Below, piece after piece: positions 6,408 to 12,190 of a stretch of DNA of 12,190 nucleotides; the stretch's first letter is position 1; every line of letters begins with the position of its first letter. Made by a program: the position numbers and the translations under genes. Under the pieces are notes generated by a model, which searched no databases, had not been told where the DNA came from, and saw only the letters and a list, made by a program, of their open reading frames with translations. The DNA is from an uncultured Clostridia bacterium. GTDB lineage: Bacteria > Bacillota > Clostridia > UBA1381. The stretch is taken from positions 1 through 12,190 of the forward strand of contig CAJOPD010000044.1 in the NCBI GenBank assembly GCA_905236685.1. Direction: 5' to 3'.

Positions 6408-6602
6408 ATGCGACTTAGAGATTTGCGCGAGGACAGAGATTTGAAACAAAAGCAGATAGCGGACTATCTGCATATAAAACAAAACACCTATTCGCAGTAT
6501 GAAAACGGTCAAAGACAGCTTCCGATTGATATACTCATAAAACTTGCAAAATACTATAATGTTTCAACAGATTATATTCTCGGTCTTTCAGAAGAAAAAT
6601 AA
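6408..6602 (+). CDS. Small XRE/Cro-type helix-turn-helix regulator
   Basis: A 64-residue protein that is almost entirely one HTH_3 domain: MRLRDLREDRDLKQKQIADY opens helices 1-2, and the recognition helix is near residues 24-34 (KQNTYSQYENG). The core ends NVSTDYILGLSEEK, a common ending in clostridial Cro/CI-like proteins. There is no ligand, protease or oligomerisation domain, so it probably acts as a dimeric DNA-binding repressor. It has a strong Shine-Dalgarno and is divergent from the LRR gene. The shared intergenic half-sites suggest it represses that gene and itself. No terminator is obvious before the pot promoter, so some read-through into potA is possible. Such short HTH proteins are also found in phage remnants and toxin-antitoxin loci, but no partner of either type is present. 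Confidence 0.9.
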   Translation: MRLRDLREDRDLKQKQIADYLHIKQNTYSQYENGQRQLPIDILIKLAKYYNVSTDYILGLSEEK

Positions 6603-6626
6603 AATCGCAAAAATTCGCCTAAACTG

Positions 6627-6655
6627 TTGATTTTTTTTGCATTTTATTCTACAAT
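6627..6655 (+). promoter_or_regulatory. Sigma-A promoter of the potABCD operon
   Basis: TTGATT at 6627-6632, a 17-base spacer rich in T, then TACAAT at 6650-6655. Expected start near 6662 gives a leader of about 28 bases containing the TTGGGGGTAG ribosome site for potA. No GAGATA half-site overlaps it, so the neighbouring HTH protein is not an evident regulator of this operon. Confidence 0.82.
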
Positions 6656-6689
6656 ATAGGCTGTAATATTTTGAATTGGGGGTAGATAG

Positions 6690-7736
6690 ATGCAAAATTT
6701 AATCAGCTTACGGAACATCAATGTAGTATTTGACGGGGAGGTTATTTTAAACAATATCAATCTTGATATTAAGGACAAGGAGTTTGTAACTCTCTTAGGA
6801 CCCTCGGGCTGCGGAAAAACGACGACGCTCAGGATTATCGGCGGATTTGTAACCCCGGACAGCGGCAGCGTCAGCTTTGAAGGAAAAGAAATAAACAACC
6901 TTCCTGCATATAAGCGGAATGTCAACACGGTTTTTCAAAGATACGCGCTTTTCCCGCATTTAAATGTTTATGACAATGTCGCTTTCGGACTGCGCATAAA
7001 GAAGATGAACGAAAAGGATATTCAAAAACGGGTAGCGGAAATTTTGGAGCTGGTAAATTTAAAAGGTTATGAAAAGAGAAGTGTAAACAGCTTGTCGGGC
7101 GGTCAGCAGCAGCGTGTTGCAATAGCCCGTGCGCTTGTTAACAGACCTAAGGTGCTTTTGCTGGACGAGCCTTTGGGGGCTTTGGACTTAAAGCTCCGCA
7201 AAGAAATGCAGATTGAATTAAAAGCAATCCAGCAGCAGCTTGAAATAACATTTATATATGTTACACACGACCAGGAGGAAGCCCTTACAATGAGCGACAC
7301 GGTAGTCGTTATGAACAAGGGCAATATCCAGCAGATAGGCACTCCTGTTGATATATACAACGAGCCGATAAACGCCTTCGTTGCGGATTTTATCGGGGAG
7401 AGTAATATTTTGGACGGAATAATGAAAAAGGATTTGCTCGTCGAGATTTTCGGCAGCGAATTTGAGTGCGTGGACAGCGGTTTCGGCGAAAATGTCCCTG
7501 TTGATGTGGTTATAAGACCCGAGGACATAAAGCTTGTTGACGCGGAAAATGCTAAAATAGCAGGCATTGTGGAGTCGGTCACCTTTAAGGGTGTGCATTA
7601 TGAAATGGTGATAGACGCCTTTGATTTTTCGTGGCTTGTTCACTCGACAAAAGCCGCGGAGGTTGGCTCTACGGTAGGGATTTCTTTTGATCCATACGAT
7701 ATTCATATTATGAAGAAGATGGAGGAAAAGAAATGA
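6690..7736 (+). CDS. potA: Spermidine/putrescine ABC transporter ATP-binding protein PotA
   Basis: A 348-residue cytoplasmic ATPase that drives polyamine import. The nucleotide-binding domain shows Walker A GPSGCGKTT (37-45), the signature LSGGQ (135-139), Walker B VLLLDEP with Asp159 and Glu160, a D-loop GALD and the switch histidine in YVTHDQEEA. After about residue 235 a TOBE-type regulatory domain follows, as in PotA and other importers of the CUT1/MOI group. It starts with ATG after a GGGGGT ribosome site behind its own promoter. Its TGA overlaps the potB ATG by four bases (ATGA, 7733-7736), indicating translational coupling. Iron(III) importers have similar ATPases, but the PotB, PotC and PotD partners downstream settle on polyamines. 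Confidence 0.95.
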   Translation: MQNLISLRNINVVFDGEVILNNINLDIKDKEFVTLLGPSGCGKTTTLRIIGGFVTPDSGSVSFEGKEINNLPAYKRNVNTVFQRYALFPHLNVYDNVAFGLRIKKMNEKDIQKRVAEILELVNLKGYEKRSVNSLSGGQQQRVAIARALVNRPKVLLLDEPLGALDLKLRKEMQIELKAIQQQLEITFIYVTHDQEEALTMSDTVVVMNKGNIQQIGTPVDIYNEPINAFVADFIGESNILDGIMKKDLLVEIFGSEFECVDSGFGENVPVDVVIRPEDIKLVDAENAKIAGIVESVTFKGVHYEMVIDAFDFSWLVHSTKAAEVGSTVGISFDPYDIHIMKKMEEKK

Positions 7737-8545
7737 AAAAGAAACTCATTTCCGCACCCTATATCGTGTGGATGGCAGTATTTATAGTAGTGCCTCTTGC
7801 GATGGTGGCATATTTTGCCTTTACCGACGGTGACGGGCATTTCACCCTTGACTATATTGCCAATGTGGCGCAATATACCAATATTTTTGTGCGCTCAATC
7901 TGGCTCGCGGCGATTGCAACGGTTATTTGCCTCGTGATTGCATATCCTGCCGCATTTATTCTGGCAACTATGGACAAAAAGCATCAAAGCACAATGATTA
8001 TGATAGTAATGCTGCCTATGTGGATGAACTTTTTGTTAAGAACATATGCGTGGATGACGCTTTTGGGCAACAACGGCATTATAAACAGGGCTTTGGGGCT
8101 AATCGGTTTAGGTCCGTATAAGCTTTTGAATACGCAGGGAGCGGTCGTTTTGGGAATGGTGTATAACTACCTTCCGTATATGATTTTGCCGCTTTATTCC
8201 GTAATAGTAAAAATCGACAAAATGCTTTTGGAGGCGGCACAGGACTTGGGCGCAAACAGCCGCAAGGTGATGTTTAAGGTAGTATTTCCTTTGAGTTTGC
8301 CGGGCGTTATGTCGGGAATAACTATGGTTTTTGTGCCGGCGATAAGCACATTCATAATATCGCGTATGTTGGGCGGCGGAAGCAATTTGCTTATCGGCGA
8401 CCTTATTGAAATGCAGTTTTTAGGAAACTCCTATAATCCAAACTTGGGCGCGGGAATTTCACTTGTCCTGATGGTTATCGTACTGCTCATTATGACAATA
8501 ATGAACCAGTTTGACAGCGATGACGAGGACAGGGTTTTGATATAG
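7733..8545 (+). CDS. potB: Spermidine/putrescine ABC transporter permease PotB
   Basis: A 270-residue inner-membrane permease with about six hydrophobic segments, the usual size for PotB. The cytoplasmic EAA loop that docks on the ATPase is clear at residues 167-173 (EAAQDLG), followed by FPLSLPG. The N-terminus (KKKLISAPYIVWMAVFIVVP) matches the first membrane segment of PotB-like proteins. It starts inside the end of potA with GGAGG at 7721-7725. Its TAG is followed after 11 bases by potC, with potC's Shine-Dalgarno overlapping the stop. PotB pairs with PotC to form the channel. Confidence 0.94.
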   Translation: MKKKLISAPYIVWMAVFIVVPLAMVAYFAFTDGDGHFTLDYIANVAQYTNIFVRSIWLAAIATVICLVIAYPAAFILATMDKKHQSTMIMIVMLPMWMNFLLRTYAWMTLLGNNGIINRALGLIGLGPYKLLNTQGAVVLGMVYNYLPYMILPLYSVIVKIDKMLLEAAQDLGANSRKVMFKVVFPLSLPGVMSGITMVFVPAISTFIISRMLGGGSNLLIGDLIEMQFLGNSYNPNLGAGISLVLMVIVLLIMTIMNQFDSDDEDRVLI

Positions 8546-8556
8546 GAGGGTGTGAT

Positions 8557-9348
8557 ATGAAAAAGATTTCTAAAATTTATATGTTGCTCCTTCTGCTGTT
8601 TTTCTACCTGCCGATTTTCGTGCTGATCGTATTTTCCTTTAACACGACAAAAAGCCGCAGCGTTTTTGAGGGCTTCACTTTTGACTGGTATGTCAAGCTT
8701 TTCCATAACGAGCTTATTTTGACATCATTTCGAAACACCATAATTATTTCGCTTTTGGCGTCGGTTTTGTCAACGATTTTGGGTACTGCGGCGGCAATAG
8801 GTATAAGGAATATGAAAAAATTTCCCAAGGCACTGGCTCTTAATGTTAACAATATTCCGATAATAAATCCTGAAATTGTAACAGGCGTATCGCTTATGCT
8901 CCTGTTCGTGTTTTTTGCGGCAAGAATGAGTTTCAGCTTCGGTTTCGGCACGCTTTTAATCGCACATATAACCTTTGATGTGCCGTATGTTGTGCTCAAT
9001 GTTATGCCGAAATTCCGCCAGATGAACCCGAATATTTATGAGGCGGCGCAGGATTTGGGCTGTAATTCTGTGCAGGCGTTTTTCAAGGTGGTTTTGCCTG
9101 AAATTATGCCCGGAATAGTGTCGGGATTTTTGATGAGCTTCACCTTTTCGCTTGACGATTTTGTAATAAGCTATTTTACATCAGGTGCAACCTCCCAGAC
9201 CTTGCCGATTACCATTTATTCTATGACAAGAAGAAAGGTAAGCCCTGAAATAAATGCACTTTCAACCATCATTTTTGCGGTCGTGGTAGCGGTACTTCTC
9301 CTTAAAAATATAATCGACAAAAAAGGCGAGAAGGAGATGACGATATGA
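8557..9348 (+). CDS. potC: Spermidine/putrescine ABC transporter permease PotC
   Basis: A 263-residue permease, again with about six membrane segments. The EAA loop begins at Glu162 (EAAQDLGCN) and continues to VVLPEIMPG, and SLDDFVISYF follows, a hallmark of PotC. The N-terminus has the typical FFYLPIFVLIVFSFN segment. The ATG follows AGGAGGG, and the stop overlaps the potD start by four bases (ATGA, 9345-9348). It is the second half of the channel formed with PotB. Confidence 0.95.
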   Translation: MKKISKIYMLLLLLFFYLPIFVLIVFSFNTTKSRSVFEGFTFDWYVKLFHNELILTSFRNTIIISLLASVLSTILGTAAAIGIRNMKKFPKALALNVNNIPIINPEIVTGVSLMLLFVFFAARMSFSFGFGTLLIAHITFDVPYVVLNVMPKFRQMNPNIYEAAQDLGCNSVQAFFKVVLPEIMPGIVSGFLMSFTFSLDDFVISYFTSGATSQTLPITIYSMTRRKVSPEINALSTIIFAVVVAVLLLKNIIDKKGEKEMTI

Positions 9349-10598
9349 AAAAAATACTGTATTTTTTGGTTTTAACATCGCTTGTATTTTCTATGTCGGG
9401 CTGTCACCTTCAACATATAAACGAGGACGAGGACGAGGAGGAGCAGACGCTGACGGTGGAAAACCCCGAATTTTACAATCGCTTTCAGGGCAAGGGAATT
9501 TCTATAAATGTCTATAACTGGGGCGAATATATTTCGGACGGCAGCGACGGGCTTTTAGATGTAAATGCGGAGTTCACCAAGCTCACGGGCATACAGGTGA
9601 ACTATACGACCTACGCTACAAACGAGGAGCTTTATGCAAAATTAAAGGGCGGCGGAGCAAGCTATGACATTATTATCCCCTCCGAGTATATGATTTCCCG
9701 AATGATTAAAGAGGATATGCTCCAAAAGCTTGACTTTAATAATATACCGAATTTTAAGTATATTATGGACAAGTTTAAGGACAAGGATTATGACAGGGGG
9801 AACAGGTATTCCGTGCCGTATACCTGGGGAACGGTCGGGATTATTTACGATAATACCGCGATAGATGTCCCAGAAGACGAGATTGACTGGGATATTTTGT
9901 GGGACGAGAAGTATGCCGACAGCATACTGATGTTTGATAATCCGCGGGACGCCTTTGCCATAGCCGAAACGCTTTTGGGGTATTCAATGAATACCGAAAA
10001 TCCGAAGGAGATAAAAGCGGCGGCGGAAAAATTAAAGGAGCAGAAACCGCTTGTGCAGTCCTATGTAATGGACGAGATTTTTGATAAAATGGGCGCAGGC
10101 GAGGCGGTTTTGGCACCGTATTACGCAGGCGACGCGGTGACCTTGATGGACGAATATGACCATATAAGCTTTGCTGTTCCAAAGAGCAGAACAAATTTGT
10201 TCTTTGACTCTTTGTGCATACCGAAATCGGCGCAGAATAAGGAAGCGGCAGAACTTTATATAAACTTTATGTGCGAGCCTGATGTTGCGTATGCAACAAC
10301 CTCATATATAGGCTATTCCACGCCTAACGAGGCGGCTTTTGAAATGCTTGATGACGAGATAAAGGAAAACGGAATTTCATACTTGGACGATGAGTATCTA
10401 AAAAATCATACAACGGTTTTTGTAAATATGTCTGATGATGCAAATCGTCTTATGCAGGACTTGTGGACAGAGATGAAATCAGCACAGGATAATGAAAAAA
10501 ATAAATGGGTTGTCCCGATTTTTATGCTTTCGTGCGTGCTTTTATCAATTCTCATTTTGATAAGACGGGCTATGAAAAAGAAAAAGGATATATTTTAA
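9345..10598 (+). CDS. potD: Spermidine/putrescine-binding lipoprotein PotD with an extra C-terminal membrane segment
   Basis: A 417-residue substrate-binding protein. The lipobox MSGC places the lipidated cysteine at residue 20, followed by a short acidic linker (NEDEDEEEQ). The binding domain starts at about residue 50 with the PotD motif VYNWGEYI, and later shows PSEYMISRM, YSVPYTWGTVGI, YYAGDAV, FFDSLCIP and IGYSTPN. Compared with E. coli PotD, two aromatic positions near the polyamine site appear changed from Trp to Tyr (YYAG) and Trp to Phe (FFDS), conservative replacements. After the domain ends, residues 388-406 form a strongly hydrophobic segment and then a basic tail (RRAMKKKKDIF), which positive-inside logic places in the cytoplasm. 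PotD proteins normally lack this, so this one may be anchored at both ends. It is the last gene of the operon. Confidence 0.95.
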   Translation: MKKILYFLVLTSLVFSMSGCHLQHINEDEDEEEQTLTVENPEFYNRFQGKGISINVYNWGEYISDGSDGLLDVNAEFTKLTGIQVNYTTYATNEELYAKLKGGGASYDIIIPSEYMISRMIKEDMLQKLDFNNIPNFKYIMDKFKDKDYDRGNRYSVPYTWGTVGIIYDNTAIDVPEDEIDWDILWDEKYADSILMFDNPRDAFAIAETLLGYSMNTENPKEIKAAAEKLKEQKPLVQSYVMDEIFDKMGAGEAVLAPYYAGDAVTLMDEYDHISFAVPKSRTNLFFDSLCIPKSAQNKEAAELYINFMCEPDVAYATTSYIGYSTPNEAAFEMLDDEIKENGISYLDDEYLKNHTTVFVNMSDDANRLMQDLWTEMKSAQDNEKNKWVVPIFMLSCVLLSILILIRRAMKKKKDIF

Positions 10599-10624
10599 AA
10601 AAGTGCGAGTTATCGCACTTTTTT
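10597..10624. terminator. Bidirectional terminator shared by potD and the convergent DUF2974 gene
   Basis: A perfect 12-pair hairpin: AAAAAAGTGCGA (10597-10608), loop GTTA, TCGCACTTTTTT (10613-10624). The left arm overlaps the potD stop codon (10596-10598) and the right arm overlaps the stop of the minus-strand gene (10623-10625). A and T tracts flank the GC core symmetrically, so it can act on both strands. Confidence 0.93.
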
Positions 10625-11741
10625 ATGGCTGGTTTTTAAAATGCTCATTTTGCAGTTCGGAAAATGCGGTCTTGCCTCCGCTTTTAAAAAGCTCGTTTGC
10701 CAGCACAGCGAGCTCGCGGCGTTTTTCCTTGGGTAGACCACGTATGGAAGAAAGTATCGCTTCGGTGCTTTTCCATTTCTGTTCGCTCATACTGCTGAAA
10801 CTGTCCATACCCGTCGCCTCAAACAGCGAAAAGACGGAGGAGGTCATAGATTTTCTGGTTTCGTCGTCCATTGAGCCAAGCCACACGCCCAAGGTTTTTT
10901 CAATAAAAATCGCCATATCGGAAAGAGTTGCGCCGACAAAACGGTTTTTTTCCACTTGCCACGAAAAACCGTCGTGCTGAAAAATCCCTGTCGCATCGCT
11001 TTTTGCCACGCGGTGCTCCGCGCCGCTTGACAAAAGCAGTCCGATAACGGAGGTGTCGGGGATTATGCTGACGATTTTCGGCAGGATAGACTTATACTCT
11101 GCCGAATTTGTGACCTCTTCGCGAAATCCCGGTCCGTCATTTGAATAAACTCCGATAATTTGCGGCTTAACTTTGTCCGCACAAAAGGTGGCGGCATAAA
11201 CTGCAAAATTTCCGCCCTTTGAATGACCGCCTACGCGTATGGGATTGGGAAAATGTGATGCAATATTGTCAAGATATGCGGCGGCTTTTCTTTGCCCTTC
11301 TGTTTCCGCTATATAGCTTAAATTAAAGTCCTCCTTCCAGCCGACAACAGTGCCGTCTGTTCCGCGGAAGGAAACATAAATGGTGCCGTCGCCAAGATGA
11401 ATGGTTATTGCGGAGAACTGCGCGTCCTTGTCCTTGTCAATTTCATTTATGTAGTTGCTTAGCCGTATATTATTAAAACGCGCGCCGGAAACCATATCGT
11501 CCATAAGAAAGGGCGCTTTTGCGGTAAAAGATGTGCTTGCCATTATCTCGGTGCGGTCATTTTTTTCAAAAAACGCTTTGTGTGTGTCAATGATAGAAAT
11601 TTGCTCGCTGTCAGGCGGCACAATTCCGCCGAAATCGGTGTATGCAAGCTCGGCAAGAACAAGATTATCAACTTCGCCGAAAGCGTCTGCCGAAAACGGC
11701 ACATCATTACGCCATTTTAAATAATCAAATATATTAGCCAT
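10623..11741 (-). CDS. DUF2974 (Mbeg1-like) alpha/beta-hydrolase
   Basis: A 372-residue cytoplasmic-looking protein with no signal peptide. The N-terminus (MANIFDYLKWRNDVPFS) and ADAFGEVDNLVLAELAYTDF match the DUF2974 family. An oxyanion-region motif, VSFRGTDGT, precedes the nucleophile elbow GHSKGGN, with Ser174 as the likely nucleophile. Plausible partners are Asp229 (IPDTSVIG) and His256 (QHDGFSW), the usual class-3 lipase-like order. Substrate and function in this family are unknown. It is a single-gene unit with its own promoter and a ribosome site (AAGGGGC) about six bases before the ATG. The convergent pot operon shares its terminator, and no functional link to that operon is visible. 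Confidence 0.88.
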   Translation of the reverse strand: MANIFDYLKWRNDVPFSADAFGEVDNLVLAELAYTDFGGIVPPDSEQISIIDTHKAFFEKNDRTEIMASTSFTAKAPFLMDDMVSGARFNNIRLSNYINEIDKDKDAQFSAITIHLGDGTIYVSFRGTDGTVVGWKEDFNLSYIAETEGQRKAAAYLDNIASHFPNPIRVGGHSKGGNFAVYAATFCADKVKPQIIGVYSNDGPGFREEVTNSAEYKSILPKIVSIIPDTSVIGLLLSSGAEHRVAKSDATGIFQHDGFSWQVEKNRFVGATLSDMAIFIEKTLGVWLGSMDDETRKSMTSSVFSLFEATGMDSFSSMSEQKWKSTEAILSSIRGLPKEKRRELAVLANELFKSGGKTAFSELQNEHFKNQP

Positions 11742-11762
11742 TTTTTGCCCCTTAATTATCTT

Positions 11763-11792
11763 ATAATACCACTAACCTGATTATAACATCAA
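11763..11792 (-). promoter_or_regulatory. Sigma-A promoter of the DUF2974 gene
   Basis: Read on the minus strand: TTGATG (11792-11787), an 18-base spacer, TATTAT (11768-11763). Expected start near 11756 gives a leader of about 15 bases before the ATG at 11741. Both hexamers are one or two bases off consensus. Confidence 0.7.
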
Positions 11793-11820
11793 AAATCTTA
11801 TTAGTAAAGGAGATAAATAA

Positions 11821-11854
11821 AAAATCCCGTAATGCATAAGCATTACGGGATTTT
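11821..11854 (-). terminator. Terminator after the GGGtGRT gene
   Basis: A perfect 14-pair stem: AAAATCCCGTAATG (11821-11834), loop CATAAG, CATTACGGGATTTT (11841-11854). On the minus strand it follows the GGGtGRT stop by 13 bases and is followed by TTTTTTATTTA. The opposite strand also has a T tract, but no plus-strand gene ends here. Confidence 0.92.
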
Positions 11855-11867
11855 TTTTGATAGATTA

Positions 11868-12190
11868 CTATTTATTCATAGCCTCTGATACAGCTACGGC
11901 AACTGCAACGGTCATACCAACCATTGGGTTATTTCCTGCGCCGATTAAGCCCATCATTTCTACATGAGCGGGAACTGATGAGGAGCCTGCGAACTGTGCG
12001 TCGGAATGCATTCTGCCCATCGTATCGGTCATACCGTAGGAAGCAGGACCTGCCGCCATATTGTCAGGGTGGAGCGTTCTTCCCGTACCGCCGCCCGATG
12101 CAACAGAGAAGTATTTCTTGCCTTGTTCAACACACTCTTTCTTGTAAGTGCCTGCAACGGGGTGCTGGAAACGGGTCGGGTTGGTAGAGT
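11868..12190 (-). CDS. GGGtGRT-family protein, C-terminal part (5' truncated by window edge)
   Basis: The open frame runs in from the right edge and gives 106 C-terminal residues. The family's name motif is visible as SGGGTGRTLHPDN (GGGTGRT encoded at 12075-12095), preceded by RFQHPVAGTYKKECVEQGKK. The conserved C-terminal end follows: GPASYGMTDTMGRMHSD, then GAGNNPMVGMTVAVAVAVSEAM. This is a strongly conserved but uncharacterised family of anaerobic bacteria. Glycine-rich loops like this often bind phosphate or a nucleotide, but no function is established and I infer none. The internal ATG at 12059 is not the start, because the conserved motif lies upstream of it in the same frame. A strong terminator follows. 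Confidence 0.85.
   Translation of the reverse strand, partial: STNPTRFQHPVAGTYKKECVEQGKKYFSVASGGGTGRTLHPDNMAAGPASYGMTDTMGRMHSDAQFAGSSSVPAHVEMMGLIGAGNNPMVGMTVAVAVAVSEAMNK

Noticed and set aside
6204..6512. 102-residue minus-strand frame over the divergent intergenic region
   Set aside because: It overlaps the HTH gene and the LRR promoter in the wrong frame and has no coding signature.
6408..6602. HTH gene as half of a toxin-antitoxin pair
   Set aside because: No small toxin-like gene is adjacent; the neighbours are a large secreted LRR protein and potA.
6601..6640. GCAAAAA...TTTTTGC as a terminator after the HTH gene
   Set aside because: The stem is only A/T rich with an 18-base loop and coincides with the pot promoter -35 region; too weak to call.
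10603..10980. 125-residue plus-strand frame downstream of potD
   Set aside because: It is antisense to the DUF2974 gene, starts within the terminator and shows no recognisable motif.
11742..11867. AAAGGAG at about 11806 as a ribosome site for a plus-strand small gene
   Set aside because: No start codon follows at a usable distance and the next sequence is the terminator hairpin.

Overview
The window reads as a chromosomal segment of an anaerobic, low-to-moderate GC Firmicute, most likely a gut-type Clostridia. Supporting signs are strong AAGGAGG-type Shine-Dalgarno sites, sigma-A promoters close to consensus, the ftsW/spoVE-murG pair, a Nfo-type endonuclease, a BspA-like leucine-rich repeat protein with a dockerin-like EF-hand tail, a DUF2974 hydrolase and a GGGtGRT-family protein. 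No phage, transposase, CRISPR, tRNA or rRNA gene was recognised. Most of the content is housekeeping.

Layout. (1) 1-2907, plus strand: the 3' end of a SEDS-family ftsW/spoVE gene, murG, and a secreted transglutaminase-like protein, closed by an intrinsic terminator. (2) 2928-4295, plus: a YqeG-type HAD phosphatase and an endonuclease IV homologue. (3) 4284-5053, plus: a perfect-consensus promoter whose -35 lies inside the end of nfo, a structured leader, rplU (L21) and rpmA (L27), and a strong bidirectional terminator. The prp/ysxB protease gene usually found between L21 and L27 in Firmicutes is absent, and L27 lacks the N-terminal extension that Prp removes. (4) 5066-6602: a minus-strand BspA-like LRR protein divergent from a 64-residue XRE/Cro-type regulator. 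Their shared 103-bp intergenic region holds GAGATA half-sites overlapping the LRR gene's promoter. (5) 6627-10624, plus: its own promoter and a complete potABCD spermidine/putrescine ABC importer operon. (6) 10623-11792, minus: a monocistronic DUF2974 alpha/beta-hydrolase. (7) 11821-12190, minus: a terminator and the C-terminal part of a GGGtGRT-family protein.

How the parts work together. FtsW/SpoVE and MurG act on lipid II in peptidoglycan synthesis. The transglutaminase-like protein is exported and, by position, may act at the envelope. PotA powers the PotB/PotC channel and PotD captures substrate outside. The PotD here has both a lipobox and a C-terminal membrane segment, so it may be tethered twice.

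The part most worth a second look is the LRR gene and its divergent regulator. The pair forms a small regulatory cassette directly after rpmA, where obg is commonly found. The LRR gene's proline codon use differs sharply from that of murG and potA, which suggests it is a recent arrival. I found nothing that clearly amounts to a wholly new multi-gene system.
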